A DNA stretch of 64,000 nt from Massilia antarctica (GCF_015689335.1 NZ_CP065053.1:7006001-7070000), one strand, 5' to 3'; positions 7,211 through 15,993 are shown, counted from the first letter of the stretch. Notes: a model not told the origin generated them from the letters alone. Translations and numbers: made by a program.

Positions 7211-8575
7211 ATGCAAGCCCGACTGGCCCTCCCGCTCTGGATCCACGCGTTCGAACCGGTCAGTGCGGCAGTGCGCACCAAGGTGGCGGCGGCGCTGGAA
7301 CAGGCCGGGCTGGAGCTGGAAGCGGGTGGTGCTCTTGCGGCCGGCTTCGGCCTGGTCTTGATCGACGGCGTCGATGGCACCGTGCTGGAGCGGGTGCGGA
7401 CCCTGGCCGCGAGCGCCAAGGTGCTGGCCATCGCGGTCGGCGCGCGCGCTCCGGCCACGGCCGACATGTGGGCCCTGCTGGAAGCCGGCGCCTTCGATGT
7501 GCTCAGCTGGACAGACGCCAGCGGCGACGCCGCCCAGGTGCGGGCCCGGCTGGAGCGGCGCGACGCCCTGCAACGCCTGGCCGACTCGCCCGCCGTGTGC
7601 AACTGCCTGGTCGGGGTCAGCCCGGCCTGGCGCGCGCTGGTGCACAGCGTGGTCGAAGTAGCCGCCTTCACCGAGTCGCCGGTACTCATCACCGGCGAAA
7701 CCGGTACCGGCAAGGACCAGATCGCGCAACTGATCCACCGCCTGGGCGGACGCGGCGAACTCACCGTGCTCGACTGCACCACCCTCACGCCCGAGCTGGC
7801 CGGCAGCGAACTGTTCGGCCACGAGCGCGGCGCCTTTACCGGGGCCGCCAACGCGCGCGACGGCGCCTTCGCGCTGGCCGACGGCGGCGTGCTCTTTCTC
7901 GACGAAGTGGGCGAACTGCCGCTGCCGCTGCAGGCGCAATTGCTGCGCGTGCTGCAGGAGCATGCCTATAAACGGGTCGGCAGCAATACCTGGCAACACT
8001 CGCACTTCCGGCTGGTGTGCGCCACCAACCGCAGCCTGGAAGACGACGTCGCCAACGGGCGCTTCCGGGCCGACCTGTACCACCGCATCGCCGCCTGGCG
8101 CTGCCGCACCCCGCCCCTGCGCGAACGCAGCGACGACGTGCTGCCGCTGGCGCGTCATTTTCTGGCGCTGCTGGCCGGACCGGGCGTGGCCTGCGAATTC
8201 GACGACGCCGTGCGCGAATTCCTGCTGCTGCGCCAGTATCCCGGCAATGTGCGCGAACTGCGCCAGACAGTGGCGCGCCTGTGGTACCGCCACAGCGGCC
8301 CCGGTCCGATCACCATCGGCGACCTCGCGCCCGACGAGCGGCCCGCGCGCGGCGCTACGCCGGCCTGCTGGCCCGATGTGCGCTTCGAGAGCGCGATCCG
8401 CGCAGCCATCGATTTGCGCATCGGCCTGGCGCGCATCAGCCAGGCCGCGGCCGACATCGCGATCCAGCTGGTGCTCGAGCAGGAAGGCGACAACAACCAG
8501 CGCGCCGCGCTGCGCCTGGGCGTGACCGACCGCGCGCTGCAAATCCGGCGCAAGGCCTGGGCCGAGGCCCACTGA
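7211..8575 (+). CDS. Sigma-54 enhancer-binding transcriptional activator
   Basis: This encodes about 454 residues. Residues 1-130 look like a reduced receiver-type alpha/beta domain with LIDGVDG where the acceptor Asp would lie. The AAA+ domain follows, with Walker A GETGTGKD (from about 161), the sigma-54 contact loop GAFTGA (about 207) and Walker B VLFLDEVGELP (about 226). The C-terminal 40 residues form a Fis-type helix-turn-helix. The start at 7211 has GGAG ten bases upstream; an ATG at 7202 is too close to it. The gene converges on the eight-gene operon at 8588-16596, which has a sigma-54 promoter and paired dyads, so it is the likely activator. No sensor kinase is adjacent. Confidence 0.88.
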   Translation: MQARLALPLWIHAFEPVSAAVRTKVAAALEQAGLELEAGGALAAGFGLVLIDGVDGTVLERVRTLAASAKVLAIAVGARAPATADMWALLEAGAFDVLSWTDASGDAAQVRARLERRDALQRLADSPAVCNCLVGVSPAWRALVHSVVEVAAFTESPVLITGETGTGKDQIAQLIHRLGGRGELTVLDCTTLTPELAGSELFGHERGAFTGAANARDGAFALADGGVLFLDEVGELPLPLQAQLLRVLQEHAYKRVGSNTWQHSHFRLVCATNRSLEDDVANGRFRADLYHRIAAWRCRTPPLRERSDDVLPLARHFLALLAGPGVACEFDDAVREFLLLRQYPGNVRELRQTVARLWYRHSGPGPITIGDLAPDERPARGATPACWPDVRFESAIRAAIDLRIGLARISQAAADIAIQLVLEQEGDNNQRAALRLGVTDRALQIRRKAWAEAH

Positions 8576-8587
8576 CGCCGACGCGCC

Positions 8588-9313
8588 TCAATGCCCGATC
8601 AGGCGCAGCAGGTTTTGGCCCAGCACCAGCGCCTCGTCATCCGGCGCCAGGCCCAGCATGCCGATCTTGGCCAGCTCCACGCCAGGATGCAGCCACGGAC
8701 CGTCGGAGCCGAACAGCAGCTTGTGCGGGCCGGCGCGGCGCACCGCCATCTCCAGCAGGTCGAAGCGGCGCACGCCGGCGCTGTCGGCGTGGATGTTGCG
8801 GTGGCGCGCCAGATGGTCGATCAGCGCCAGCTGCGCGCTCCAGTCGTCGGCAAAACTGCCCAGGTGCGGCAGGATGAAGTTCACGTCGGGGAACTGGCTG
8901 GCCAGCAGTTCGGCCACCGCCACCTCGCCCGTCACGTCGTACAGCACCGGCAGGCGGAAGAAGCGCGCCGTCTCGCACACCTCGCGCGAAATGCGCGCGT
9001 CGTGCCGGTGCAGCTTGATGCCCACGAAGCCGTATTCCTCCACCGCCACCCGCACCAGCGCGTGCACCCGCCCGCGGTCGCGCTGCGCATGGACGAAAGC
9101 GAAGCCGTAGAAGCGGCCCGGATCGGCGGCCACGATGCGCGCCACGCTGCGGTTGGCCTGCGCATAGTCGGAGTGAAAAGCGGCCAGCAGCACCGTGCGC
9201 GCGATGCCCGCCTGGCGCGCCCGCGCCAGATAGCGTTCGAGGCCGGCGTCGCTGTCCCACGGGCCGGAAAAGCCGTCGCCCTCGCCCGCATGGCAGTGGC
9301 AGTCGATGATCAT
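8588..9313 (-). CDS. Amidohydrolase family 2 metal-dependent hydrolase
   Basis: This encodes 241 residues of the TIM-barrel amidohydrolase-2 family. The N-terminus MIIDCHCHAGEG carries the metal-binding His-x-His. Further ligands appear in GIKLHRHDARI, FILPHLGSF and the late Asp of LLFGSDGPWLHP. The substrate is unknown; relatives act as decarboxylases or hydrolases on small carboxylates or lactones. The start at 9313 gives the motif directly at the N-terminus. It is the last gene of the sigma-54 operon and overlaps the stop of the glycine-zipper gene upstream by four bases, so it is co-translated. This suggests a chemical step in the pathway and not a chance neighbour. Confidence 0.8.
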   Translation of the reverse strand: MIIDCHCHAGEGDGFSGPWDSDAGLERYLARARQAGIARTVLLAAFHSDYAQANRSVARIVAADPGRFYGFAFVHAQRDRGRVHALVRVAVEEYGFVGIKLHRHDARISREVCETARFFRLPVLYDVTGEVAVAELLASQFPDVNFILPHLGSFADDWSAQLALIDHLARHRNIHADSAGVRRFDLLEMAVRRAGPHKLLFGSDGPWLHPGVELAKIGMLGLAPDDEALVLGQNLLRLIGH

Positions 9314-9960
9314 AGATCGAGCACGATGCGGCCACCGCCCTGGCGCCGCCACGTGCCGCTGCTGCCGCCACTGCTGCTTCTGCCTGCGAGAGCGGATGAG
9401 GACTCGCGCAGTTGCGGCATGTGGCAGCGCAGCGCCGCATCGAGCGCGTGGCGCGCGGCGCGCTGCGGATCGGCGCCCTGCCCCGCCAGGCCGGCCTGCT
9501 GCGCCGCGGTGCCGGCGATGCGCACGAAGCGGCGCGCCATTTCCAGCTCGCGCTCCTCGCCTTCCAGGCCGACAGTCTCCATCTCCAGGGCCTTGGCCAG
9601 GGCGCCGCCGAGCGCGCCGCCGATGGCCGTGCCCACGCCAGGAATCGGAATGAAGGACCCGAGCGCGCTGCCCACGAACGGCAGCGCGGTCTTGGCCAGG
9701 CCCTTGAGCATGCCGCCGAGCGGCTTGGCGACCTTGCCGATGAAGGAGCCGACCTTCTTGACGCCCTTCCAGATTCCCTTGAACATATTGCCGAGGAACT
9801 GTTCGAGTTCTTCCTCGCTGGCGACCGACATCAGTTCCATCGCCAGCGCGATTTCTTCCTGCTCCCCGAAGGGACCGGGCGCTTCGAATTCGAGCATTTC
9901 CAGTTCACCCATTTCGGCCTGCTGGCGGCATTTGGCGCAACCACATCCTGACTCTTGCAT
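9310..9960 (-). CDS. Glycine-zipper protein A of sigma-54 operon
   Basis: This encodes 216 residues of no named family. The order is a Cys-bearing leader (SGCGCAKC), an acidic/aromatic motif ELEMLEFE at about 19-26, a helix with ELMSVASEEELEQFLG, then a glycine-zipper core at about 60-125 (GSFIGKVAKPLGGMLKG, PGVGTAIGGALGGALAK). Next comes an acidic helix GLEGEERELEMARRFVRIA and a tail ending GTWRRQGGGRIVLDL. Two proteins at the other end of the operon share the helix, core, FVR(I/L)A and W-x-R-Q tail. Glycine zippers often insert in or line membranes. Toxin, pore-former, carrier or structural roles are all possible. Confidence 0.7.
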   Translation of the reverse strand: MQESGCGCAKCRQQAEMGELEMLEFEAPGPFGEQEEIALAMELMSVASEEELEQFLGNMFKGIWKGVKKVGSFIGKVAKPLGGMLKGLAKTALPFVGSALGSFIPIPGVGTAIGGALGGALAKALEMETVGLEGEERELEMARRFVRIAGTAAQQAGLAGQGADPQRAARHALDAALRCHMPQLRESSSALAGRSSSGGSSGTWRRQGGGRIVLDL

Positions 9961-9996
9961 GATGATCTCCTTGGGTTGATGAAGGGTTGGCGAACC

Positions 9997-10638
9997 TTAG
10001 CGCCAGGATTCGCCGAACAACTCGGCTTCGAACTCGGTGCGCGTGTTGGTCAGCGTCGGTTTTTTCGTGCCGGTCGGGTTCGGCTTGACACCCATATTTT
10101 TGTGCACTTTCTTTTCCAGGGCGCGCCGCTGGTCGTCCGTCAGGGCGGTTTTGGCGACGAAGACCGTATGTTTGGCCACGTCCAGTCCCAGTATGGTGGC
10201 GCACAGCAGATGCTGCTGGAGGCGGCGCTTCACGCTCTCGCTCTGGCCGCTGTAGGCGCGCTTGCCTGTCGGAGCATCGAACTCGATCAGGTAGAGACCC
10301 GCCACATCGGCGTCCGGCGAGCGCACCGCATCGCGCAGCGAACCAATGCGTTTGTACTGTGGCGCCCCGCCCCCCATCTTGTCGAGTGCCGGTTTGATGG
10401 TCTTGGGTGTTTCATCCTGCGGTTCGTCGGCGTCTGGCGCAGCGTCGTACCCATACGGTTCCGGCCACGGCGCCAGCACCGGGTAACGCCAGCCGCCCCA
10501 CGCCGGCCAGCGCGGCCCCGGCGGCCTGGCCGACCAGGTGCGCCCCATCGGGGGCCGTGGCGCGCGCGCCGGCATCCCACGGCGTGCGCCGCGCTCTTGT
10601 TCCATCCCGAACTCCAGCATTTCAAATTCCGTATTCAT
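9997..10638 (-). CDS. GIY-YIG-like domain protein with shared leader
   Basis: This encodes 213 residues. The N-terminus MNTEFEMLEFGMEQE repeats the EMLEF motif of the neighbouring glycine-zipper protein A. A Pro/Trp/Arg-rich linker (residues 20-75) follows. From about 108 the sequence reads AGLYLIEF, then KRAYSGQSESVKRRLQQHL. This fits the GIY-YIG layout: G-(I/L)-Y, a second Tyr-x-G, then Arg and His on the next helix. The second motif is YSG and not YIG. Whether it cuts nucleic acid is unknown. Its ATG lies inside the end of the PLP-enzyme gene (17-base overlap). Confidence 0.65.
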   Translation of the reverse strand: MNTEFEMLEFGMEQERGARRGMPARAPRPPMGRTWSARPPGPRWPAWGGWRYPVLAPWPEPYGYDAAPDADEPQDETPKTIKPALDKMGGGAPQYKRIGSLRDAVRSPDADVAGLYLIEFDAPTGKRAYSGQSESVKRRLQQHLLCATILGLDVAKHTVFVAKTALTDDQRRALEKKVHKNMGVKPNPTGTKKPTLTNTRTEFEAELFGESWR

Positions 10639-11695
10639 ACTCCCTCCTTGTATCTGCGACTGAACCTGCCTGCGCGCGCAGGCAGGCCGCCAGCAGCACC
10701 AGCGCGCGTTCGATGTCGTCCGGCGCATGGCGCGCAGTGACGATGAAACTGAGCGTGGCCTGAGTGCCCGCCCGCTGCAGCACCGCATCGACGCCGGCGC
10801 TGCGCAGGCAGGCGTGCAGCGCCACGCCATCGGTATTGCGTCCCAGCGCCAAGGTCTGCACCGGAAACGCGCTGGCACGCAGCCCGATGCCATGCCTGGC
10901 CGCGCCGGCGCGCCACTGCGCCACGCGGCACCACAGGCGCCGCCGCAACTGGTCGCCGTGCGCGCGGTTGATGCGCAGCGCCGCCAGCGCGGCCCGGATC
11001 GAGGCCACCGACGGCGGGCTGGAATGCACGCGCGCCTGGCTCGATTGCCCGAAGCGCCGCACCAGGTCCGCGCTGGCGCACAGCACCGCAAGCGGCGCGC
11101 CGAAGGCTTTCGACAGCGAACTGCCGACCACCACGTGCGGCCCTTTGATGCCGTGCCGGCGCAGCGAACCGCCACCGCCGCTGCCAAACAGGCCGATGAC
11201 CTGGGTGTCGTCCAGCACCAGCCAGCCGCCCGCCTCGCGCGCCAGCGCGGCGTAGGCCGCCAGCGGCGGCGCCTGGGCCGCGCCGGGCGAGTAGCCGTCG
11301 GCCAGGATCAGCGGTCGCCTCCCCTGTCGCCGCGCCGCCTGCGCCAGCCGGCGCGCCGCGCCCACGTCGCCATGCCCGAACACCGTCAACGGAGTGCCCT
11401 TTGCCGCCGCGCGTTCGGCGCCGATCCGCGCAATCGGGTAGCTGGCGCCGTCGACCAGGATCGCCACCGGGGTCTGCGCCATCAACTCGAACAGGTCGCA
11501 GAACAGGTGCAGGGTCGATGGCAGCAGGGTCGCCGCCTCGCAGCCGCACAGCAGCGCCAGCGCCGCCGCCAATTGCGCCGCGCCCGGCGGCTCGCCGCTG
11601 GCCGCCGGCCGTCCCAGGGTCAGCGCATCCCACTCGCCCAGCGCCGTGCTGGGATGGCGCAGGCCGAGGTACAGGGCGTTGGCGAAGTCCAGCAT
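10622..11695 (-). CDS. PLP-dependent acyltransferase/aminotransferase, AONS-like
   Basis: This encodes 357 residues of fold-type I. The PLP lysine is in GSSLSKAFGAPLAVL (Lys196), preceded by the cofactor-binding Asp in WLVLDDTQVIGLFG. The layout matches the alpha-oxoamine synthase group (8-amino-7-oxononanoate, 2-amino-3-ketobutyrate and sphingoid-base synthases), though it is shorter and the usual DxAH is D-D-T-Q here. It might condense an amino acid with an acyl thioester. It is not next to bio or kbl/tdh genes, so a dedicated role in this operon is more likely. The start at 11695 gives the LDFANALYLGL opening, 13 bases after the upstream stop. Confidence 0.75.
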   Translation of the reverse strand: MLDFANALYLGLRHPSTALGEWDALTLGRPAASGEPPGAAQLAAALALLCGCEAATLLPSTLHLFCDLFELMAQTPVAILVDGASYPIARIGAERAAAKGTPLTVFGHGDVGAARRLAQAARRQGRRPLILADGYSPGAAQAPPLAAYAALAREAGGWLVLDDTQVIGLFGSGGGGSLRRHGIKGPHVVVGSSLSKAFGAPLAVLCASADLVRRFGQSSQARVHSSPPSVASIRAALAALRINRAHGDQLRRRLWCRVAQWRAGAARHGIGLRASAFPVQTLALGRNTDGVALHACLRSAGVDAVLQRAGTQATLSFIVTARHAPDDIERALVLLAACLRAQAGSVADTRREYEYGI

Positions 11696-11708
11696 GCCGC
11701 GCTCTTGC

Positions 11709-13862
11709 TCAGGCCATCCGCGCCTGCTGGTCCAGGCGCTGGCGCAACAGGATCGAGGGCAAGGTGCCTTCCGCCTTGGGATCGCGTGCATCGACCGTCA
11801 GATCGACCCCGGTGGCGGCGCGGTAGGCGTGGATATAGCCCTGGATCTGCGGACGCCAGAAGCGCGCCCAGTTGAAGGCCTGGGTCGGCTCGTAGATATC
11901 GCTCCAGGCGCCGTAGCGCACCGACAGCAGCACCTGTTCGCCGAACATGGCCAGGCTGCGGAAGTGCATCACGCTGGTGTCGGACCATCCCTGCAGCTTC
12001 TTCATGGCGTCGACCCGGTCCATCCACGGTTCCGGATAGGCGACCATGATGCGGGTCGGGAGGAACTCGCGGAACTCGGGCCGCGCCAGCATCCACTGCT
12101 GCATCAGCATTTCGATACGTGCCGTCGACGGCAGGTCGCCGAACTGGTTGTGCGCGCCCTGCGACAGGATCAGGTGCACTTCCTTGAGGCCGTTCAAGAC
12201 CGGGAAGGCGTCGGCCTTGACGGTGGTGTCGTCGTCCTGGCGGTAGAAGGAGGTGCACAGGCGCAGCAGGTAGTGGAAGGCTTCCAGGAACTTCGAACGC
12301 GTGTCGGCCGGGCGGAAATGCTGGACCGCCTTGCCGTCGAGCCGCACCCCGTAATGGTGGTCGTACTCGTAATTGCGCCGCACCACGGTGAGGCGATGTT
12401 GTTCGTCCTGCGTGTAGCCCCAGATCAGGTTATTCAGTGGGCGCAGCGGATCGATTTCAAGGTTCGCCAGCGGGTCGGCGCGGCCCAGCGCGCGCACGTT
12501 CTGGAAGCGCTGGGTGATCGCATTCATGGTCTGCACCAGCATCCCCTCTTCGTGCCAGTAAGACCAGATCAGCTCCAGCAGGCACGGATTGGCCAGCTTT
12601 TGCTGAACGATGCCGAAGCACAGATCGGCCTCGCCCTCCTGCCCGCGCAAGAGGTGGATCGGCACGTCGGGCAGCTTGCGCCGGATGATCGCAAGGTAAG
12701 GCAGCACCTTGGTGCCGTCGACCGTCTCTTCGAGATAGTCGGTGTTGAAGGTCCGTTCCAGGTCGCGCGTGGCGGGGATGTCGCGCCGGTCCAGGTAAGC
12801 CTGGTCCTCGACCGGATTGAAATGCGTCGGCTGGCTGAGCACCCCGCAGTTGACCATCACGAACGCCTCGGTGGCGACCTTGAGCACGCGGTAGGCTTCC
12901 GAATCGTTGAAGGGCAGCGCGCGGCGCTGGCGCAGCTGCTCGAACAACGCGCTCTTGGCCTCGAAACCGGGGCCGCGATTGCCGGGGGTGCAGAACAGCG
13001 CATCCATGAAGTTCAGGTAGTTCGTAAACGACATCGCATCGGTGCTGTTGCGGATCAGGGTCCACAGCGGCAGGTCGTCGGTCGGCTCGGTCTCGGTACG
13101 CGTCATCGACACGCCGATGTTGCCCGAGATCGGGCTTGGCGTGCGCTCGTCGGCGACAAAACCCTGGCGGATGCCGATCAGGGCCGGCGGCGCCAGCGCC
13201 AGGTCCATTTCCGATGCCGGCACGACCACCGCGCCAGCCGCGGCGGCGGCGACGGCGCCGGGAGCGGGGACGGCGAGGGAGCGGCGCGCGAACCCCAGCA
13301 CCGCCTCGAACTGCTGCGGGCCGGCATAGTTCACCACGCGCGAGAATTCGTACTGGTCTTTCTCGCTCACGTTCCATCCGGACGAGGACACTACCCGCAC
13401 ATGCGGCTTGAGGGCGCTGTTCTGGTTGTTGCTGAAGCAGATCTTCGCCACCGCCCGGTCCGACACGCGCGCCGCGTTGCAGGGGGTGGAGTGGCAGTCG
13501 ACCGCCTCGAACCTGAGTTCGGCTTTCAGCTCCAGCGCCAGCTGGAAGCAGACCACGGCGCGGCAGCCGCCATCGACCTGCACCAGGCGCGGCGCGACCA
13601 CGGGGTAGTGTTCGTACGCCACCACGTAGCTGCCCGGCGCCAGGTTGGCGACGGTGACCTCGCCGGCGCTGCCGGTGACGGCCAGCGCTTCCAGGTTGGC
13701 CGCCGACGCGGTCCAGGTGGACGCATCGAATCCTTTGTCGCTCGGCGCCAGACGGTAGATACCGACCGTCGCGTTCGACACCGGCGCGCCGCTCTGGGCC
13801 TCGTGCACGGTCACCTCGAGCGACCCCGCGCGGGCTTCCTTCACATTGTTCTTGCTGCTCAT
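11709..13862 (-). CDS. Large operon protein with carboxypeptidase-regulatory-like N-domain
   Basis: This encodes 717 residues. Residues 12-105 look like a carboxypeptidase regulatory-like or transthyretin-type beta sandwich: SLEVTVHEAQSGAPVSNATV, then GEVTVANLAPGSYVVAYEHY. A cysteine-containing beta region with an Ala/Pro linker follows to about 225. The rest, about 490 residues, is unknown and has many Trp, Tyr and Phe residues (WSYWHEEGMLVQTMNAI, NLIWGYTQDEQHRLTV, FNWARFWRPQIQGYIHAY). No signal peptide is seen. It sits ten bases after the metallopeptidase gene and 13 before the PLP enzyme. A catalytic or scaffold role cannot be chosen from sequence. Confidence 0.65.
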   Translation of the reverse strand: MSSKNNVKEARAGSLEVTVHEAQSGAPVSNATVGIYRLAPSDKGFDASTWTASAANLEALAVTGSAGEVTVANLAPGSYVVAYEHYPVVAPRLVQVDGGCRAVVCFQLALELKAELRFEAVDCHSTPCNAARVSDRAVAKICFSNNQNSALKPHVRVVSSSGWNVSEKDQYEFSRVVNYAGPQQFEAVLGFARRSLAVPAPGAVAAAAAGAVVVPASEMDLALAPPALIGIRQGFVADERTPSPISGNIGVSMTRTETEPTDDLPLWTLIRNSTDAMSFTNYLNFMDALFCTPGNRGPGFEAKSALFEQLRQRRALPFNDSEAYRVLKVATEAFVMVNCGVLSQPTHFNPVEDQAYLDRRDIPATRDLERTFNTDYLEETVDGTKVLPYLAIIRRKLPDVPIHLLRGQEGEADLCFGIVQQKLANPCLLELIWSYWHEEGMLVQTMNAITQRFQNVRALGRADPLANLEIDPLRPLNNLIWGYTQDEQHRLTVVRRNYEYDHHYGVRLDGKAVQHFRPADTRSKFLEAFHYLLRLCTSFYRQDDDTTVKADAFPVLNGLKEVHLILSQGAHNQFGDLPSTARIEMLMQQWMLARPEFREFLPTRIMVAYPEPWMDRVDAMKKLQGWSDTSVMHFRSLAMFGEQVLLSVRYGAWSDIYEPTQAFNWARFWRPQIQGYIHAYRAATGVDLTVDARDPKAEGTLPSILLRQRLDQQARMA

Positions 13863-13872
13863 GTCAATCTCC

Positions 13873-15192
13873 TTAGTGGAAAGTCAAAGGTGCCCGGGGA
13901 AGCGCCGGCGCTCGCGCGTCCAGCGAGGCGCACAGGAAGCTCGTATCGAGTGTGCTGCGCAGCGCCCAGTGCGTCAGCAGCTTGGCCAGCAGGACGTTTT
14001 CGTCTTCCGGCCCGACCAGGCCATCGGCGCGCGCCTGGCCCAGCACCGCGAACACCAGCGATGGCGGGGCGCGGTACATCTGCGCGGGCGCGCCCTCCCA
14101 GCGCCGGTACAGGGCCACCAGCGCGGCCGGCTGGCGCCGCGCCACATCGAGCACCGCGGGCAAGGTTTTCCCGCGCAGCGCGGCCGGCTGGTGCCGGATC
14201 AGGAGCGCGACAAAGTCCGGCATGCCGCGCCGCAGCCGCCCCAGGAGATCGACCGTCTCCGGCGCCAGGGTCGCGCTCGGGTAGTAGTCGTGCCACACCT
14301 TGGCCAGGCGCTCCCACTGCGGATGGGGATACAGGGCCTGGCCCATCGCGCAACTAAGCATCACGCGGATCCATGGGATCGGATGGGGATCGTCGGGACT
14401 CAAGCGAAACACGAACACGCGCGGCAGGCTGACCACGCCGATCAGGCCCAGGGTCGACACCACGCCAACCCGCGCCACCGACCAGAAATCGGCCACGATC
14501 TCGGAAATCCAGCGCTCCCACCACTGCCACACCTCGCGCTGCGCCGGGTCGCTGCGCTGCCTGGCCTGCAGTTCGGGGCGCAGCGAGTTGACCAGGTCGA
14601 GCAGGGCCGCGCCCTGGTGTCCGACCTCGTGGATCAGCGACGAGGCGATGCCGCTGCCGATCATGCGTTCGCGCGGCACCCGCACCACCGCCACCGGGTT
14701 TTCGCCGCCGCCCGGCAGGCGGGTGCGCGCGCGCCGGATCGCCGCACCCGGCCCGCGGTCGAGATAACAGACCACCGGCGGCAGGCGGTAATAGTCGCCC
14801 GACAGGGTCAGGGCGTCGGCCGCGACCGCGTCCAGGCCCGACAGCCAGACCCCGTTTTCGTGCTCGCTACGCTGGGTGATGACGTCGTTGAACAGGTCGA
14901 ACTGGGTCAAGGTCGCATTGAACTTGAGGCGCAAGAACGTGAAGCGGCGCTGCGCCTCGGCCGCGCTGGCGGTCTCGCGCGCACCGGCCAGCCAGTGCTG
15001 GAAGGCCGCGATCAGCGCCTGCAGTTCGCGCCGCCCCGTGACCAGGTAGCGCTCAAGCGCCGACTGGGCCGACGGCAGCAGCGCGGCCGCCGGTACCATG
15101 GGCTCGATCAGGGCAAACGGGCGGACCCGCGCCAGCCTGGTTTGCAGGGAGCGCGCCTCCTGTTCGAGCAGCGCCGAGGCATAGGGGCTCAT
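13873..15192 (-). CDS. Putative zinc metallopeptidase (HEVGH...EIVAD)
   Basis: This encodes 439 residues. The central motif SSLIHEVGHQ gives an HEXXH zinc site (His188, Glu189, His192). Forty-three residues after the first His comes SEIVADFW, an ExxAD helix (Glu231, Asp235) like the third-ligand helix of gluzincin peptidases such as M48. A hydrophobic segment VVSTLGLIGVVSLPRVFVF follows, and the rest is helical. I know no named family with this overall layout. It could process the glycine-zipper proteins encoded by the same operon. It is six bases downstream of glycine-zipper protein B. Confidence 0.65.
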   Translation of the reverse strand: MSPYASALLEQEARSLQTRLARVRPFALIEPMVPAAALLPSAQSALERYLVTGRRELQALIAAFQHWLAGARETASAAEAQRRFTFLRLKFNATLTQFDLFNDVITQRSEHENGVWLSGLDAVAADALTLSGDYYRLPPVVCYLDRGPGAAIRRARTRLPGGGENPVAVVRVPRERMIGSGIASSLIHEVGHQGAALLDLVNSLRPELQARQRSDPAQREVWQWWERWISEIVADFWSVARVGVVSTLGLIGVVSLPRVFVFRLSPDDPHPIPWIRVMLSCAMGQALYPHPQWERLAKVWHDYYPSATLAPETVDLLGRLRRGMPDFVALLIRHQPAALRGKTLPAVLDVARRQPAALVALYRRWEGAPAQMYRAPPSLVFAVLGQARADGLVGPEDENVLLAKLLTHWALRSTLDTSFLCASLDARAPALPRAPLTFH

Positions 15193-15197
15193 GGCTG

Positions 15198-15935
15198 TCA
15201 GGCGCCGTAGAGGACGATCTTGTTGCCCTGGCGGCTCCAGCGGCCGCTGGCGCCACGCCCGCCGCCGGCCGCCATGCCCGTGCCCGACGACATACCCGTG
15301 CCGTTGGCGCCGAAGCCCGCACCGCCCCCAGCCGCGGCACCGCCGCAGCTGCCGCAGCCGCCGCCGGCGCCGCGTCCGAGCAAGCCTGGCGCATGCTGGC
15401 GCGCGGCCGCCGTTGCCGCATTCTGGGCGATCATGCGCGGGTCGCCCGAGGCGGGTGCCTGCGATGCCTTGTGCACCGTGTCGGCGGCCAGGCGCACGAA
15501 CTGGCGCGCGCCTTCGAACTCGCGGTCCTCGCCGCTCATTTCCCCTTCCAGCCCGAGCGCGCCGCCGGCCGCCGAGGCCAGGCCGCTGCCGATCTTGGCG
15601 CCCAGCGGGCCGCCGAAATAGCCGCCGATGGCGCCGCCGGCGAGCGGCAGGGCTTTTTTGGCCACGCCTTTGAGCACGCCGCCGATGGCCTGCCCGATCG
15701 GCGAGCGAATCACGCGGCCGGCCGTGGCGCCGACCTTGCGAATGAAGTCGCCCAGGAAGCGGTCCAGCTCCGCTTCGTTATTCACGTTCAGCAGCTCCTG
15801 GGCGAATTCGGCTTCCTGCTGTTCGTTCAGGCCCGCTTCGCCACTCCACTCTCCCTGGCCGAATTCGAACTGTTCGCCCTCGTAGCTGGAGGTTTCCTGG
15901 CCATATTCCATGGTGGTGCGGTCGATGTCATGCAT
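15198..15935 (-). CDS. Glycine-zipper protein B of sigma-54 operon
   Basis: This encodes 245 residues, paralogous to proteins A and C. The acidic/aromatic leader has EYGQE and QFEFGQGEW. A helix ELLNVNNEAELDRFLGDF precedes a long Gly/Ala zipper (about 80-150: QAIGGVLKGVAKKALPLAGG, then GYFGGPLGAKIGSGL). Next come EDREFEGARQFVRLA and AARQHAPGLL, a very Gly-rich stretch with a CGSCGG pair, and the tail GRWSRQGNKIVLYGA. The start at 15935 avoids an unrelated upstream extension. It lies 58 bases after protein C and 5 before the metallopeptidase gene. There is no Sec signal; the leader may be a dedicated sorting or cleavage region. Confidence 0.7.
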   Translation of the reverse strand: MHDIDRTTMEYGQETSSYEGEQFEFGQGEWSGEAGLNEQQEAEFAQELLNVNNEAELDRFLGDFIRKVGATAGRVIRSPIGQAIGGVLKGVAKKALPLAGGAIGGYFGGPLGAKIGSGLASAAGGALGLEGEMSGEDREFEGARQFVRLAADTVHKASQAPASGDPRMIAQNAATAAARQHAPGLLGRGAGGGCGSCGGAAAGGGAGFGANGTGMSSGTGMAAGGGRGASGRWSRQGNKIVLYGA

Positions 15936-15993
15936 GATGGACTCCCAAAGAAGAGTGAAACAACAAAATGCCCGGATGGACCATCCGTCCGGA

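Noticed and set aside
11646..14357. Plus-strand open frame of about 900 codons opposite the 717-residue gene
   Set aside because: Low-complexity Arg/Gln/His-rich composition and no start context. The minus-strand gene has tight operon spacing, a coherent N-domain and a plausible start.
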